DNA from: Margaritifera margaritifera | Taxonomy: Eukaryota > Mollusca > Bivalvia > Unionida > Margaritiferidae | Assembly (NCBI GenBank): GCA_029931535.1 | Contig: JAQPZY010001688.1 | Span: forward strand, 7,849,001-7,913,000 | Reading direction: 5' to 3' | DNA length: 64,000 nt | Part shown: piece after piece, positions 1-13,212 of the stretch | Position numbering within the stretch: the stretch's first letter is position 1 | Layout of the letters: every line of letters starts with the position of its first letter | The notes under the pieces: generated by a model | What the model was told of the DNA's origin: nothing | The model's database searches: none | Seen by the model: the letters and a program-made list of their open reading frames with translations, nothing else | Program-made: the position numbers and the translations under genes

Positions 1-4
1 ATTG

Positions 5-982
5 TAAGGTGCATGGTTGTGATGCAGATCTATACTGTATATACCATGCAAAATACCTACTGCTTTAATGACTGCAACTATAATAAAGGGATACAAAACT
101 ACAGTAACAAAATTCTCTAAATCATAAACATGTCGTTCTCTAAATCATAACTATGTCATATAAGTAGATTGTAGATTTTTGTCATTTTTATATTATAAGC
201 TTAACATTCCACAATAATGCAGTATAAACAGAAGTGTCTTAACCATAGAAATATGTTTAATTCATATTTAGATGGCATTTAGCATGCGAGCAATTTGATT
301 AACATTTAAAAAGAATATGTAATGTAGACATTATTCTTCTTATTATTATTATTATTATTATTGCTGTTGTTGCAAATACAATAAAAATAATTCCTAAATA
401 TAAGTGTAAACATCTGATAAACATAAATTATTATTATTAAAATTATTTCTTGATTTCAAAATCTGATTAAATTTCTTAATTTTCAAATTATGATAAAAAT
501 ATCAGCCATTATTTTACAACATTTTTTGTATTTTTATTGATAAAATTTTTTTTCTTGTCATCGGAATATTTTAATTATTACTTTGATTCTGTATGCTTAT
601 GTATATGGTTCTTTCTGTCATCTGTAATAATAATAATATAATAATAATAATGTCTAACTTACTTGCTATTTTAAATGTAGTTGAAGCACTGACATTTTAA
701 ATTATACTTAATTACGAATTTTAGAAAAATATTATAAAATAATTTTTTATGCAGACTGCATTATTTTGGAATGTGTGGCATGTAATAAAAAAATGACAAA
801 GTCTATATTTTACTTACATTATATTTTTATGATTCCAAGAATTTTGTCACTGTAGTTTTGTGCCCGTTATTTTTTTTTTTTACTGGTTATAGTGGTTGGT
901 ATCTTGCACATTGTATACAGTATAGATGTACTGACTTTTAGTTTTACCTGTGTGAGCATCCGCGTCATAACCATGCACCTTA
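5..982. mobile_element. Foldback-like DNA element with long terminal inverted repeats
   Basis: The left end TAAGGTGCATGGTT matches the reverse complement of the right end AACCATGCACCTTA. The match continues inward for more than 100 bp: blocks around CTATACTGTATA and ACAAAACTACAGT recur inverted near 850-930. The ends fit a TA target duplication. The interior is AT-rich with ATT/AAT runs and no coding trace. It is probably a non-autonomous element; the superfamily is not assigned. Confidence 0.6.
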
Positions 983-2600
983 TGATGTACATAAGGCAGC
1001 TCCATCTACTAAAACTAGCATTTCTTTAACATTGCACACACTGTTGATGACTTTATTTTTCCAAATTAAAAAAGTTTGTGCTGATGATACAAGGTTTGGT
1101 TTGAAATGTGTAAGGTATAAAGGGATTAAATAGTCCTCAGCTAGATTGTAACTGTGCCAGGTAAAATACCTTCGAAGACAGGAGGTGGGGTACGATTCAT
1201 AATGGACCAGAGGCAGACTATAGAGCACTGTTCAGATGCACCAGAAGAAAGTGTGTAATTGTTACTGTTTCTTGCATTGCAAGAAGAGAAAAAATGGTTC
1301 AATATTTTTAATTCAATTTAAAAAATAATACTCATTTCTGTCAGTTTAACTTTAGCAGCTATAAATATGAGGAAAACAAATATTTGTGTTACTTTTTTAA
1401 CGAAAATCGAATCCGACAGAACAATGCTTTAAAGCTCCACTATATTCAGTTTATTGTTTGGTTTGAAAAGAAAGAAACTTCCTAAACAAATTGTATTGGC
1501 ATGGAGCATGACTGGCTATTTAAACTGATGGATGTGAATTTTTTTCAAGGCTATAATTTAATTTAATTACTGCACAATGTATCTTTTTCTCTTTGTCATT
1601 TTATTTGTCCAGGACAAAACTATAAATGGAGGTACAGGAAAAGTTATTAACTATTTTTTCTAATTTTTAGTTTGAAATAGTTCATATGATAATGTATAGT
1701 AAATTCAAATAGTTGTACGAGACCTGGAATTGGACAAGTTATTCCTTTCACAAGTTGCCTCCCTTACACATTTATTGATTACTTGCCTATTGCCTAGTGA
1801 TTACAGTTATTGGTTAATTCATTCCATGCAGATTCTTTTAACTAATTATATTAAAAATCATGATTAATAATACTTTTTGAAATTTCCAGTTGCAGTGTAG
1901 ATTGACATTACTTGGTGGTTTTGTAGATATGCATGCCAGCATATAGGCATTATTGGTGTATACAAAAATACACATGAAACAGTTTGATTCTGCACCAGTC
2001 TGTGATTGACACCTTAGCCCACTGAAACTGCTGTAATTTAGTGCCACATCGGTATCTCAGTGTGTCACTTTGACCAATCATGTGTCCTTTCATATGCCTC
2101 AGAATTTCTAAATATCTTCCAAAATAAATTACCTGCACAGAGCACAATGAGTTTTTGCATTCTTGAAAAAAAAGTAATTAGGCTCAAAAGTGTTTTAAAT
2201 GAATTCTGCATCATTGGATAGAGCATAGAAGTTTCAATAACAGCAAAAATATTGTGTTAAGAAAATAATGTATATTTATATTACAGAAAAATGTATCTTT
2301 TGAATATTACAAAAGCTAAAAACATTGCAGACAGGGGTCATCTCTAGTGTCACTGAGTGCATTCATGTGGAATACTCATATCCCACATGGCTTTCTCACA
2401 TGTGCCAACTGTGTCATGCCTATATAGGAATGAGAGAAGTAGTTCTTCTTTCAAGAGACTTAATGCTCGAATAAAATTTGTCTTTCTTGGGTATCTCCAG
2501 TGATCAGCATAAATTTAAGATATATGCTGAACTTGGTCTCAATATTTTTCACAAGTTTTAGGTTAATAGGTCGGAGCAGCTCACATTTTCAGTATTTTAG
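983..2600. other. Non-coding AT-rich stretch, nothing recognised
   Basis: Short open frames only. None has a recognisable motif or a convincing splice-site pair. Confidence 0.5.
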
Positions 2601-2748
2601 CCTTCAAGCATTCATGTTCACATAAGCCTGGATTATGCCTTCAAACATTCATGTTCACATCAGCCTGGATTATGCCTTCAAGCATTCATGTTTCCATAAG
2701 CCTGGATTATGCCTTCAAGCATTCATGTTTCCATAAGCCTGGATTATG
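2601..2748. repeat. 37-bp tandem repeat, four copies
   Basis: The unit beginning CCTTCAAGCATTCATG recurs at 2601, 2638, 2675 and 2712 with few differences. Confidence 0.85.
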
Positions 2749-2822
2749 CCAACAAGATTTTTAGTCTAGATTTAAACTTGAGTCTAAAATAGCAATGTGG
2801 ATGAAATTTGTCTGACTATTTT

Positions 2823-3022
2823 TGACCTGTCAAATGTCATATGCATAGACTTTGGACATGATGGTAAAGTTCAGGCCTTGTTTTAGATTTGACTAGTCAA
2901 ATGTCATATGCATAGACTTTGGACATGATGGTAAAGTTCAGGCCTTGTTTTAGATTTGGCCAGTCAAATGTCATATGATAAGACTTTGGACATGATGGTA
3001 AAGTTCAGGCCTTGATCTTACA
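2823..3022. repeat. 67-bp tandem repeat, three copies
   Basis: GTCAAATGTCATATG recurs at 2829, 2896 and 2963. The later half of the unit contains GACATGATGGTAAAGTTCAG. The copies are nearly identical, so the amplification is recent. Confidence 0.85.
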
Positions 3023-4020
3023 GGTTTGGCTTGCCAATAGTTTAAACTTGAATGTATTTCAACAGAGTTGTATCTCAGTCTATTGAAAAGTCCGCACAGT
3101 ATAAGTGGTTGCAGATACCATTTTATGCATGTTCATGTGAAACCATTTTCTCCTTTCATCCTGTTCATTTGATTCAGTGGTTATTATGTATTACTTGTAT
3201 CTATTTGTGTATATTTTGTAACTATTTCATAATTTCTTTGGTAGTAAAACTAATTGCCTTAATTTATAATATATGTAGTAGATTATTACTGGTAACAAGA
3301 ATAGGAAAAGATATGATATGGTATTTTTATGCAAGTCATGCAAATAGGTTTATGTTACGCATAGAATGTTAAAATATCAGCCAGACTGTATCTCTCTTTT
3401 CCTCTCAACATCGTTGAATTTGTAAATTTTATTTCTTAACAGGTAATTATGTGAAGTTTATCCTGTATATAATGTTGTGTGGTTCATATTTTTCTTTGTA
3501 TCAGTATGAACAGTTGTATGAGACTGTGGATGATTGCCAGATTTATTCTCATCTTCACCATTTAGCATTTTTATGTGTGAAAGTTACAACCATTAAGTTG
3601 TTGCATTTGTTCATTTTTTTCAATGAAATAAAAGAAATGTAATTTTGCATTTTTGGAGTAGAGAGCTGGATATGTTGAAAAAGAACTTGAAAGTTTTAAC
3701 ATGTCTTTGTAACAATTCGAAATTAAAATAAAAAGTAAACACAATTTTTTCTTGTATTGCTGTTTGCAGTTTTTATGTATATATGATAGTATGATAGACA
3801 CTGAAACAAGAACAGCCTAAAACAGTGTCAGGCAGATCAAGGTGGGTCTTGTTGGTTTTATGTGTATGTAGAATGAATAGTACATACCTTAATACAGTAA
3901 CCTTCAGCAGAAAACATGAGTAAATCTAAGTTAGAATTATCAAAATCTTAAGAAGAGCTTCTATTAATGAATTAATATGATTTTTAATAGGTTGTTTGTT
4001 TAATGTACAACCAATTCATA
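3023..4020. other. Non-coding stretch, nothing recognised
   Basis: It contains an open frame of 106 codons (3052-3372) of hydrophobic, AT-driven composition. There is no recognisable domain or supporting context. Confidence 0.4.
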
Positions 4021-4505
4021 TATCACTCTTCTTTAGAAAGGTTGCCATTTACTATGACACATTGTGATCTATTTATAAGGCAGGAGGTAAACCATTTTGT
4101 TGCTACTGCATCACATGTGTATCTCATCAATTAATTGATAAGAATATTTTGATCTACAGGGTCAAAATCCTTCCTAAGGTCAACAAATATTGCTCCCACT
4201 AATTTTCCCTGTTCAGGGGCTTTAGTCCATTTATCTGCTATGGAAACCAAAACTGTTTCAAATGAGTGATTTTTCCCACTACCCAGATTGGTTTTAGTGA
4301 AGTATATTGTGGTTTGATAAGTGCATATAATTATAATGAACATGTTTTGGGAGAATTTTAGAGAGTGTGGGTAATATAGATATAGGTCTGTAGTTATTTA
4401 CATCATGTTTGTTACCTGATTTATGAATGAGATTAACTTCAGCTATTTTGGATGTTTTGGGAAAAACTGAGTAGGATATGCTTGTAGATAAATATTGTAC
4501 ATGCT
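4021..4505 (-). pseudogene. Non-LTR retrotransposon (LINE) reverse transcriptase fragment
   Basis: Read on the minus strand, this block shows a decayed LINE reverse transcriptase. From high to low coordinates the pieces are: an N-terminal palm stretch with VNNYRPISILP and SKILPKHV; the HSFETVLVSIADKW segment; the catalytic-region stretch GAIFVDLRKDFDPVD, a variant of the usual F.DL.KAFDTVDH; and a downstream KWFTSCLINRSQCVIVNG segment. The pieces lie in different frames, so there are several frameshifts and at least one stop. The YADD-region half of the domain is absent. The motif style fits CR1/L2/Jockey-type LINEs. It may be the same broad family as the LINE at 62762-64000, but the retained regions do not overlap, so this is inference. 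Confidence 0.75.
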
Positions 4506-5875
4506 ATGTCACTAAACCACTTAAAACTGGTTTTTAAAATTAAAAAAAAAACTATCACACCAATATGTGACATCCACCCCCCACCATTTTCAACATTTAT
4601 TAAAAGGCAGTTGTCTTGTGAAATGACTACTGACTCACTAAGACAAGACTTGACCTCCCATAATTTTTTTTTTTCTTTTTTAAATCCTGGATCACCATGT
4701 TTGAAATATAGACATATTTTTCTGAAAATAGTCAAAATTTAAAGTTATTTAAAAAATTAAAGATATTAGTGATTACTATCTTATATCGAAAATGATGAAC
4801 CCTGGAGTCTCACAAAAGTCGCCTATTAATCCTATAATTAAAAGAAAACCATGAAAGTCACTTAAATATTTAGAGTTCTTTAACAAAATTAAAAACATTA
4901 AAAATTACTACATTATATTGAAAATGAGTGCTGTAGTCTCACAAAGTAATTCAGTAATTCAAATAATTAATTTCACTTAAAATATCAAAACAAGCTTATA
5001 TAAATGGTTTAAACACATGAAATAGTAATTATTGTCTTGTGATAAAGGTGCTATTAATTGTCCAGAATAATCAGTTTCTATGTTTGTATTACTAACGTTA
5101 AGTATTTTATATCTTTTTTTTTTTTTTTTTTTTTTTTTAATCCTCTTAGACTATAAAACTGATTCATGGAAATAATGAATTTAGCATTGCTTATAAATTC
5201 TTTTCTTTTGACTTGATGAAAGATACTTGAAGCATACAAACTTCCAAAATTATGGAATCTTAACTGAATTTTCAGTAAATTCTATTTTTGTTTTAGATGA
5301 ATCATTACTCATAGATTAAGAAAAAGTTATAATGCCATTAAGATTTAATGAATAAAATGTATTTAGAAGACTTAAGATATTTGTTTGCATAAAAATAAAT
5401 ATTATTACGATTTTCATACTTTTAGTTTTTAAAATTGTTCCATTGTTGTACAGTGATGTGATTTTCATAAAAACTTAATTGTAATTCTTTTGTTTTGTTG
5501 AAACAAGGAATTTTGTGTATTTTGTTGTTGATATATTTAAACTTTTTTTCTAATTTATGGCTTGATATCGCTATACTTGACCATACTTTACACCACTGAC
5601 GACTGTGTATATGCAAATATTAGTCTGATATAGTTGCATTTTAGCATAAGTCAAAGAATATGCTGACAAGTTCATAAAATATTTTTGATTTCAGCATAAG
5701 AACTTGTTGATTTTGCATACTACTCATTTTATTTTTTTTAGATGGAAGTTCATGAGTTTGAGAGTTGTTTAAAATTTATGTATTATGACCAAAAAAGTCC
5801 AGTTGCATATGCAAATATCAAACAATGATGGAGTCGGATTAAAGAAGATTAAAAAAAATAATACAATATATTTAA
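4506..5875. other. AT-rich non-coding stretch with poly-T tract
   Basis: It includes a T tract near 5117-5138. No coding or RNA signal was recognised. Confidence 0.45.
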
Positions 5876-6480
5876 ATGCCTAACAAATCAAGAGACCTAC
5901 ACAACAAAAACAAGCAAAGAAGAAATTTCCATACTGATGATCAACGACAAGTAGATATTGATATGAAAGCATACAAAAAAGAAAATAATGGATATAAATA
6001 TATTTTTACAGTTATAGAAACATTTTCAAAATATTCATGGGCTGTAAAATTAAAAACAGTAGAAGTAAGCAAAATTTGAGGGAAAGAAAACCAGACAAAT
6101 TACAGTATTGTGAAGGAAGAGACTTTTATAACAAAGATGTCAGCCATTTTCTTAAAAAGGAATATGTTGAATACATTTATATATTTTAAGAGAATAAAGC
6201 ATCTGTAGTAGAGACGATTAATAGAACACTAAAAAACTAGATTGTGGAAGTACTAAAAGAAAAGAAAAATAACTTGAAAATGGATAGATATTTTACAAGA
6301 CTTGACAATTATAACAATACTTGTCATTCATTTTTAGATGACATCAATTGAAACAATAAAGCAGAAAACATCAAAAGTATGCATTAATTGGTTTGGATTT
6401 TAGCAACTGATAGTTTTGGAACACCCAAATTCAAAATTGGACAGAGTCTAAGGATTCTGAGATATACATTAATTTTTAAG
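5876..6480 (+). pseudogene. Polinton/Maverick-type integrase relic
   Basis: This is the remnant of an rve-family (retroviral-like DDE) integrase. The first ~67 codons carry a core-domain start with DIDMKAY and then YKYIFTVIETFSKYSWAVKLK, close to the usual Y.Y.L.VID.FSKYAW pattern. After a frameshift, 6096-6350 reads GRDFYNKDVSHFLKK, then NKASVVETINRTLKN, then YFTRLDNYNNTCHSFLDD, with two in-frame stops. A tail PKFKIGQSLRI near 6428-6470 resembles the C-terminal chromodomain-like stretch of Polinton integrases. The glutamate of the DDE triad (VVETINRT) is present. The residue pair that should carry the second aspartate reads YC, so the copy is dead. No other Polinton gene (polymerase B, ATPase, capsid) was seen nearby. 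Some LTR-element integrases share this core, but the C-terminal stretch favours Polinton. Confidence 0.65.
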
Positions 6481-7769
6481 AGTAAACGATAGCTTCCAAG
6501 TACCGTAAAACTCAATTTTGGTCTCTAATCAGATCCAGATGAAGCTTGTATAGATAAAAGATGCCCCTCTCTCTTCCTTAAATATGTATTTGATTTTTAT
6601 CTAGAACCACTTTTAATAAAGGAAAGCAACCATTAAATACCCAATGGTTCTTCTCTGTTGTGGTACCTATATTCGGGAATTATAGATGTGTTGTCTAAAA
6701 AGCTCCTATCATGCATATTGACGAAATATATATATCTTAAATTGTGTATTTGCACGCAATATGCATAATGGTCAATGTTAAGACTTATAAAACCTAATTT
6801 TTGTTTTGCAACATTGTTTAAATGATGTGTATATTTTGTATATTTCCATTAGGTCTGATTGAATACCTCTGACACCTATTTTTGTTTTCATTTAAAACGT
6901 TTTGCTTATGTTTATGTTTAGTGCTGACTTGCTGTCAAAATCTTGCCAGAATCACCCCAGAAAAGACAATTTATGTACTTCTTGATAATTATCTTCACAA
7001 AAATGCTGTGCATACACTTTCTATAGTAATAATAACCAAATGTTGATACTGTTATAGAGAAGAATTAAAATTGTTCAAAATTCTGTGACAAAAGCTGTTT
7101 TGTTTATGTATCGTTCTGGGGAAAAGCTTACTTTATGTTATTAATAATTCAAAAAAAGTATTCCTATGATGATTGATACTAAAATTTGATATATTGAGAT
7201 AAACAAGATCATATGGCACGGAATTTTAAGTTGACATGATAACATTTGTCTTCTTTTAAGCATGTAAACATGGAACTAAAGCTTGAAGAGACGTACAATA
7301 CTTTGTAGTAATGTTAGATTGAACAATTAAACAGGAAAATCAGCAAAGTTTCAGGTATAAAAAATGTCCAAAATGTTTTACATGTGCATCAATATGTAGT
7401 CCATACATAACAAGAATTTATTTTACATTCATGCATACATGTACACGGCTGAGCGCGCGTGCACACACATGCACACACGAGTCCAGGGACATCGGGACTT
7501 TATAAAAGACGCTGTTTACTCTAGGATAAGGAGGTGAGGCCGGCAATGAAACTGTTCATTTTTTTTTATTTGAAAAAATGGAGCAGCTAGGTCGACCATA
7601 TCATCCAATTTTGGCGAGTTTAAAGATAAAAGAAAATATATGACATTCAAAATCCAGCAACTGAACACAGGCAAAGATGTGAAGGATATACTCCAAAAGG
7701 CTCCGTCGCCTCCAGGTTTTTCTCAATACGGCCATTCTTATAGATTCTGCCTGTCTGTCTGCCTCTCTT

Positions 7770-7803
<34 letters not shown>

Positions 7804-9719
7804 GCACACACACACACATGAATGGTCACAAACAAAATATTTGAACTAATTGGCTTCAGGAAACAGTGGAATGGTACACAAGAATGAGCTAGATAATGAC
7901 AAATGTAATCAACCAGTTGAAATGGCAGTATTTAAAAAATTGCTTCCAGGGTTATTTTTAAACTAATTAAAATATTTGGATAATGGTTTTGGTAATTCAT
8001 CAAAAATCTGTGAGATTAGAATGAAAGACAGAAGAAAAGAAATAGTGGAAGAGGAACAGGCATAAATCACTGAAGAAAACAGCATACAAAAACTTGTTTT
8101 GTATAAATAGAAAACAAAAACAAAAATAATCTTCTCTGTGAGGCCCAAACAGCTGATTTAATATGTAGTGGTGATTTGCATTCAAAGCTGTTACCTCTTC
8201 ACCACCAAGGTTCTACAAATATGAGATAGGTAAATTAGTATATATAGATAACATGTTGCCTTGTGAGCTTCCTTTGGGTAATATCAGTTATGTCCCAAAA
8301 ATTCTGTTCTCTCGTTATAAAAAAAAATACTTAATTCATGTCTTTGCATTAAAAACAATAAAATTTGTAACTGTACAATATAGTCCCTTTCTTCAATAAA
8401 TACTTCTTCGAGAACTACTCCAATCAATTTTATTTCTCCGTGTTATTGTCAGCTGGAGACTGAAATCTATTTTTTTCCGTTTTCTCTATTGCAGAGGATA
8501 CTGTGAAGTACTTCATCAAATGGGGAAACAAATGAATAATAATGCTAATACATATTGCATTTTAAATTTGTTCAATGGTGATTTCAGTACTTTTATAGCT
8601 TGTATGTGTATGATTCACATTATTATTTCATATTCTAAGAATGTTTCTCAGTGTTCAAGATTATGAATTCATACAAGAGTAGAATATAGTCTACAAAACA
8701 AATTAAAACAATAAATGCCATTTAAAATGATCATGGTAAGGATATTCACGTTAATTGGTATTTCTATGACCATTCCTTATCTTTCAGACCCTGTCAGTAA
8801 ACTAATACCATAATGCTGCTTGTTGTTGTTGTTGTTGTTGTTGTTGTGGGTCGACTTCCTTTATGCGCCTCTTCTATATTTAAATACCCTCATCCCAATA
8901 TTCAGATTTGCGCTAAAGAATGTCCCAAAACGTGATCAGAAAAAAGACAAAAAGAATGCAAGTGACACTTGACATTTGAATGTCAGTTATTTTTAAAGAA
9001 TACTGGGGGAAATAAATGGCATTTTTGTCATAATGTGTAGCTGAAGTTTTAGGCTCATATGGTGACGGACATGAGGAGTGAGATATAGTAAGAACACAGT
9101 TTGTCTACATTTTTCTTTTGGTTAAAGAGGAGCGCAAATGAGAAAACGTTTAAAATTTGCATATGTGTTAGATGCAGTTTTAAAAAAAGTGTCTTCTGTC
9201 AAAAATAAAACATGTTCTCGATTGCGCTGGTAGTTTCTAAGGTCTTTGAAGATGTAGAAATATGGCACAATTTGAGATTTTTGACAAACATAAGCCCATT
9301 TAGGAACAAAATTTTTAAAAAATTCAGTGTTTCACTATACTATATGTATATATCATACATCAGACAAACAGTCATTGTGGTATAACAATAACAAAATGCT
9401 ATTACAATCACTTAAATTTATCGCTTATTTGGGGATCAAAAACGGCCCTTATCCAACCTTGTCCTGTAAACTGTGACGACATAGTCGTAAATAATGTAAC
9501 AACCACTTTCTCCATGCAATCCTTAAACATGTCGGGGAAAATTCTTGTATGTAAGAAATTTGTCGTTTATAACCCTGGTTATTTCATAAGAATGTCTCTG
9601 TTTTATGTCAAAGAAATTTTATGCGTTCATTGTAGCAGAAATGTCAGTTTAGATGTAATTAATACTTGATCGTTATAGAGATGCAAGGTATCAATGAATG
9701 CTGACAGACTTAAATTTTC
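6481..9719. other. Non-coding stretch with microsatellites
   Basis: It holds a (CT)n tract at about 7770-7801 followed by a short (CA)n run, and a (TTG)n tract at about 8820-8846. A GC-richer patch at 7440-7540 contains a TATA-like TTTATAAAAG, but no gene follows it. No coding signal was recognised. Confidence 0.45.
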
Positions 9720-10267
9720 TCGTTTTTCACTTGGTACATAAGATAGTTATTAGCAAATTTCTAGCCGAAATCAGAACAACATAGATATGAGCTATTGCAT
9801 TTAGATTTTTTTTTTACCAAAATAACTTTTCAAAATTTACAATAAAGAAAATATAAAGTTATTATTTGCATTAAAATATCTGAAAAGCATTTTGAAACTT
9901 TTAATAAATCAGGCCAGCATGGATGACTTTCAACACTGTCAAACAGTAATGCATATAAATTTACCCGTGGTTTTTATTGATTTCTTATGCAAATCGTGCG
10001 TTCTTCGCATTATATTTACCCCAACAAATTTTGTGTAAAGATTTATTGATGAGTAACAGAATAGTATAACACACTTTACTGTTATTGTTGAATTTTTATC
10101 TTATTAGTAAAATCTAGAACCAGTAAAATAGCTTATTTTCATTTTAAACTTTGAAACATTTGAAAATATTTAATTTGAAGCACATATAACATCAGTTAAA
10201 TATTGATTTCTGAATAGATATTTTATTATAATAATATAGATATAATATAACAATACTTCAATGTAAC

Positions 10268-10461
10268 CAGGACTGGATTAAGACCTTTAGAGGCCCTAAT
10301 CACTGAAAAGATTATGGTGCCCCCCCCCCTCCTATGTAATTCAAACTAAAAACATTATAAACCGTAATTTCGTTTTTTTTTTTTTTTTTTTTTTTTGGTG
10401 CACCTGCTTTGCTGGTGCCCTAAGCACGTGCTTAGTCTGCCCATTGGGTAATCCAGCACTG
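10268..10461. mobile_element. hAT-type MITE, 194 bp, with 8-bp target duplication
   Basis: The ends are CAGGACTGGATTA and its imperfect inverse TAATCCAGCACTG. The flanks AATGTAAC and CATGTAAC form an 8-bp duplication with one mismatch, as expected for hAT elements. The other arm of the inverted repeat (about 17561-17575) has the matching unoccupied site, which supports a real insertion. The interior has a run of C and a T tract, and a GCACC/GGTGC hairpin. Confidence 0.8.
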
Positions 10462-11017
10462 CATGTAACCAACGATCACAACATTATTTCAAGTCAGCAT
10501 TATATTTTGTGTTCTAGAATGGTATTAAATTCAGTAAATTGGCAAATTATATCAAAAGTGCTTCAATTATAACGGTGTTAATCAAACGGGTCTCACCAGT
10601 TCATGGTCATATGATCTCATTATTAGTGTTTGCAATTAAATTAATTAAGGACACACTGATCAAAGAAAGTATTAAACAAACAGTGATAATATGATGTTTA
10701 ATTATAGCGCAATAAATCAAACAAGTTTTGCAAATTGATAGTCAGATGATGTCACTATTATTGTTTGCAATTAAACTAATTTAAATAATAATATACATCT
10801 TTTTATCTTTGCTCTTGTACAGTATACACTTTTAATAATAATGTGCATACAATTAAATATTACATTGAAAATTCAGCTAATGAAATTAACTTTTTTGGAA
10901 CTCATTGTTTTAGTATATAAATTCTACATAAATCTAACAAAGGCATTAACATACCCAGACTAGTATGTGTAGACAACAATAATGTAACAAAAGAATTAAC
11001 ATACTTAGACCTATATA

Positions 11018-11021
11018 TATA

Positions 11022-11098
<77 letters not shown>
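11018..11098. repeat. (TA)n microsatellite
   Basis: About 80 bp of alternating TA inside the left arm. The matching part of the right arm (12728-12748) has only a short TA run, so the tract expanded after the arms formed. Confidence 0.95.
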
Positions 11099-11101
<3 letters not shown>

Positions 11102-11847
11102 TGCATGGGCCATGTTTTCAAGATTTTTTAGCAATGAGTAATTTGCATAAAATTAAATGATTCATTATGAATTCACAGAAAACAAATAACATATTGTGAT
11201 TTAAGATTTGTAAAATATATTTCATCTTTCAACAGAGATTACACCACCATTTTTGTTATGTTATCATTTTCTTTATATTAATTATTACGAGGTCCACAAG
11301 ATTAGCAGAATATAGACGTATATTATTGATGTATGATATTGTATTGAATAAAATCATAAATTTTACAGGACCCCAGTTTGACTTTTTAGTATAAATGTGT
11401 TATTTAGCACTAATAATATATAGTACAATGTACAGGATACAGATAAGTTCTAAATAAATCTAACAGAAGCATTAACATACTCAGATCAATATATAGAGAC
11501 GAAAAAATGTTACTGCATGAGCCTTTTTTTTCACGATTTTTTTCAGTGTTAGTAATTTTATTATTTCTCAATACAATAAAGTAAACTATTTAAATTTTGC
11601 ACAAAGGTGAATGAGCTGCTTTAAAATTATTTCACTATTAAATTGCCGATACAAGATAGACAGTCTTACATTATTATATTTCATTATATATAACAACGTC
11701 ATTATCTCGCATAAAATCTGTGTTTTGTTTTCTTACATGCAGATTTGAACTGCTCAAAGTACATGGGAAATAATGAGAAATATCATATTTTAAACAAATG
11801 TATATGTCACATTTAAATCCAAAACGAAACCCCATAATATTTCACAT

Positions 11848-11970
11848 GGTTCGAATCGGCCTGGCTTTGGTCTGAATCAGCCCGTAATCTGGGCCGAATC
11901 AGCCCTTAATTTTGGCCGAATAAGCCTGGTCCAAATCAGCCATGGTCCAAATCAGCCTGTTACCATATTT
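11848..11970. repeat. Cluster of CCGAATCAGCC-like subterminal repeats
   Basis: Variants of GAATCAGCC occur about every 20-25 bp. The same cluster appears inverted at 11998-12066 and direct at 18172-18263. Such clusters are typical of subterminal transposase-binding regions, which suggests that the inverted repeat arms are transposon copies. Confidence 0.6.
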
Positions 11971-13212
11971 TTCAACTTGTGGGGTTCTAGGGTCTGTGTA
12001 TGGTAACAGGCTGATTCGGACCAGGCTTATTCCACCCAAATTATGGGCTAATTCGGCCCAGATTTGTTTAAAGTATGATATTTCTCATTATTTCCCAGGT
12101 ACATTGAGCAGTTAAAATCTGCATTTAAGGAACCTCAATTATATAATGAAATGAAAAAATGTAAGACTGTTTATCTTGCATCGGCAATCTAATAGTGAAA
12201 TATTTTCAAGGCAGCTCATTCACCTTTGTACAAAAGTTAAATAGTTTACTTTATTTTATTGAAAAATAATAAAATTACTAAGACTGAAAAAGATCGTGAA
12301 AACAGAGCTCATGCAGTAACAGTTTTTTCTTCGTCTGTATATACTGGTATGAGTATGTTAGTGCTTCTCTTAGATTTATTTAGAATTTATCTTTATCCTG
12401 TACATTGTACTATAGTATCATATATACTAAAAACTAAACAAGGGTCCTGTCAAATTTATGATTTAATTCAATACAATATCATACGTCAGTATTATTAGTC
12501 TATATTCTGCTAATCTTGTGGACCTCATATTAATTAAAATAAAGACAACGATAACGTAACAAAAATGGTGGTGTTATCTCTGCTGAAAGATGAAATATAT
12601 TTTTCAAATCTATGTTTAAAGCACAGTATGTTATTTCTTTTCTGTGAATTCAAAATGAATCATTTAATTTCATGCAAATTACTAACTGCAAAAAAATCTC
12701 TAAAATATAACCCATGCAGCAACAGTTCATATATATATACATATATTGATCTGAGTATGTTGATGCTTTTGTATCATCGTTTTTGTCTACGCATACTGGT
12801 CTGGGTATGTTAATGCCTTTGTTAGCTTTGTTAGATTTATGTATAATTTATTTTTATACTGTGTAGTGTACTATATACTAATATTACTACCGCTAAATAA
12901 ATCTTACATACTCAAAAATGAAAGTGGATCCTGTAAAATGTATGATTTAGTTCCATACAATATCATACGTCAATATCAAATGTCTATATTTTCCTAATTT
13001 TGTGGACCTCGTAAATGAAATATATTTTAATAATCTTTGTTTAAAGCATCGTATGTTAATTTTTATTCTGTGAATTTATAATTTATCATTTAATGTTCTG
13101 CAAATTACTTACACTGAAAAAATCGAGAAAACATTGACCATGAAGTTAGTTTCTGTTCGTTTGTATATATTGGTCTCAGTATACTAATGTTTTAGGAGAT
13201 CTTTTTCATCTA

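Larger units (their letters stand above)
9720..11971. repeat. Left arm of a giant inverted repeat
   Basis: The arm pairs as reverse complement with 11998-18150. Clear anchors: TGATGAGTAACAGAATAGTA (10049-10068) pairs with the block at 17757-17775; TTTCTGAATAGATATTTTAT (about 10207) pairs with about 17600-17620; and the blocks at 11510-11830 pair with 12060-12310. The innermost part, CCTGTTACCATA, pairs with TATGGTAACAGG across a 26-bp spacer. The outer limit near 9720 is approximate. Confidence 0.75.

Noticed and set aside
3052..3372. 106-codon open frame, hydrophobic
   Set aside because: The composition follows AT-rich sequence. No motif, homologous context or splice support.
7440..7560. 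GC-richer patch with a TATA-like TTTATAAAAG, a possible promoter
   Set aside because: No gene, exon or LTR terminus follows. A TATA-like string is common in sequence this AT-rich.
10946..11134. Open frame across the (TA)n tract
   Set aside because: It encodes only a tyrosine/isoleucine alternation from the microsatellite.
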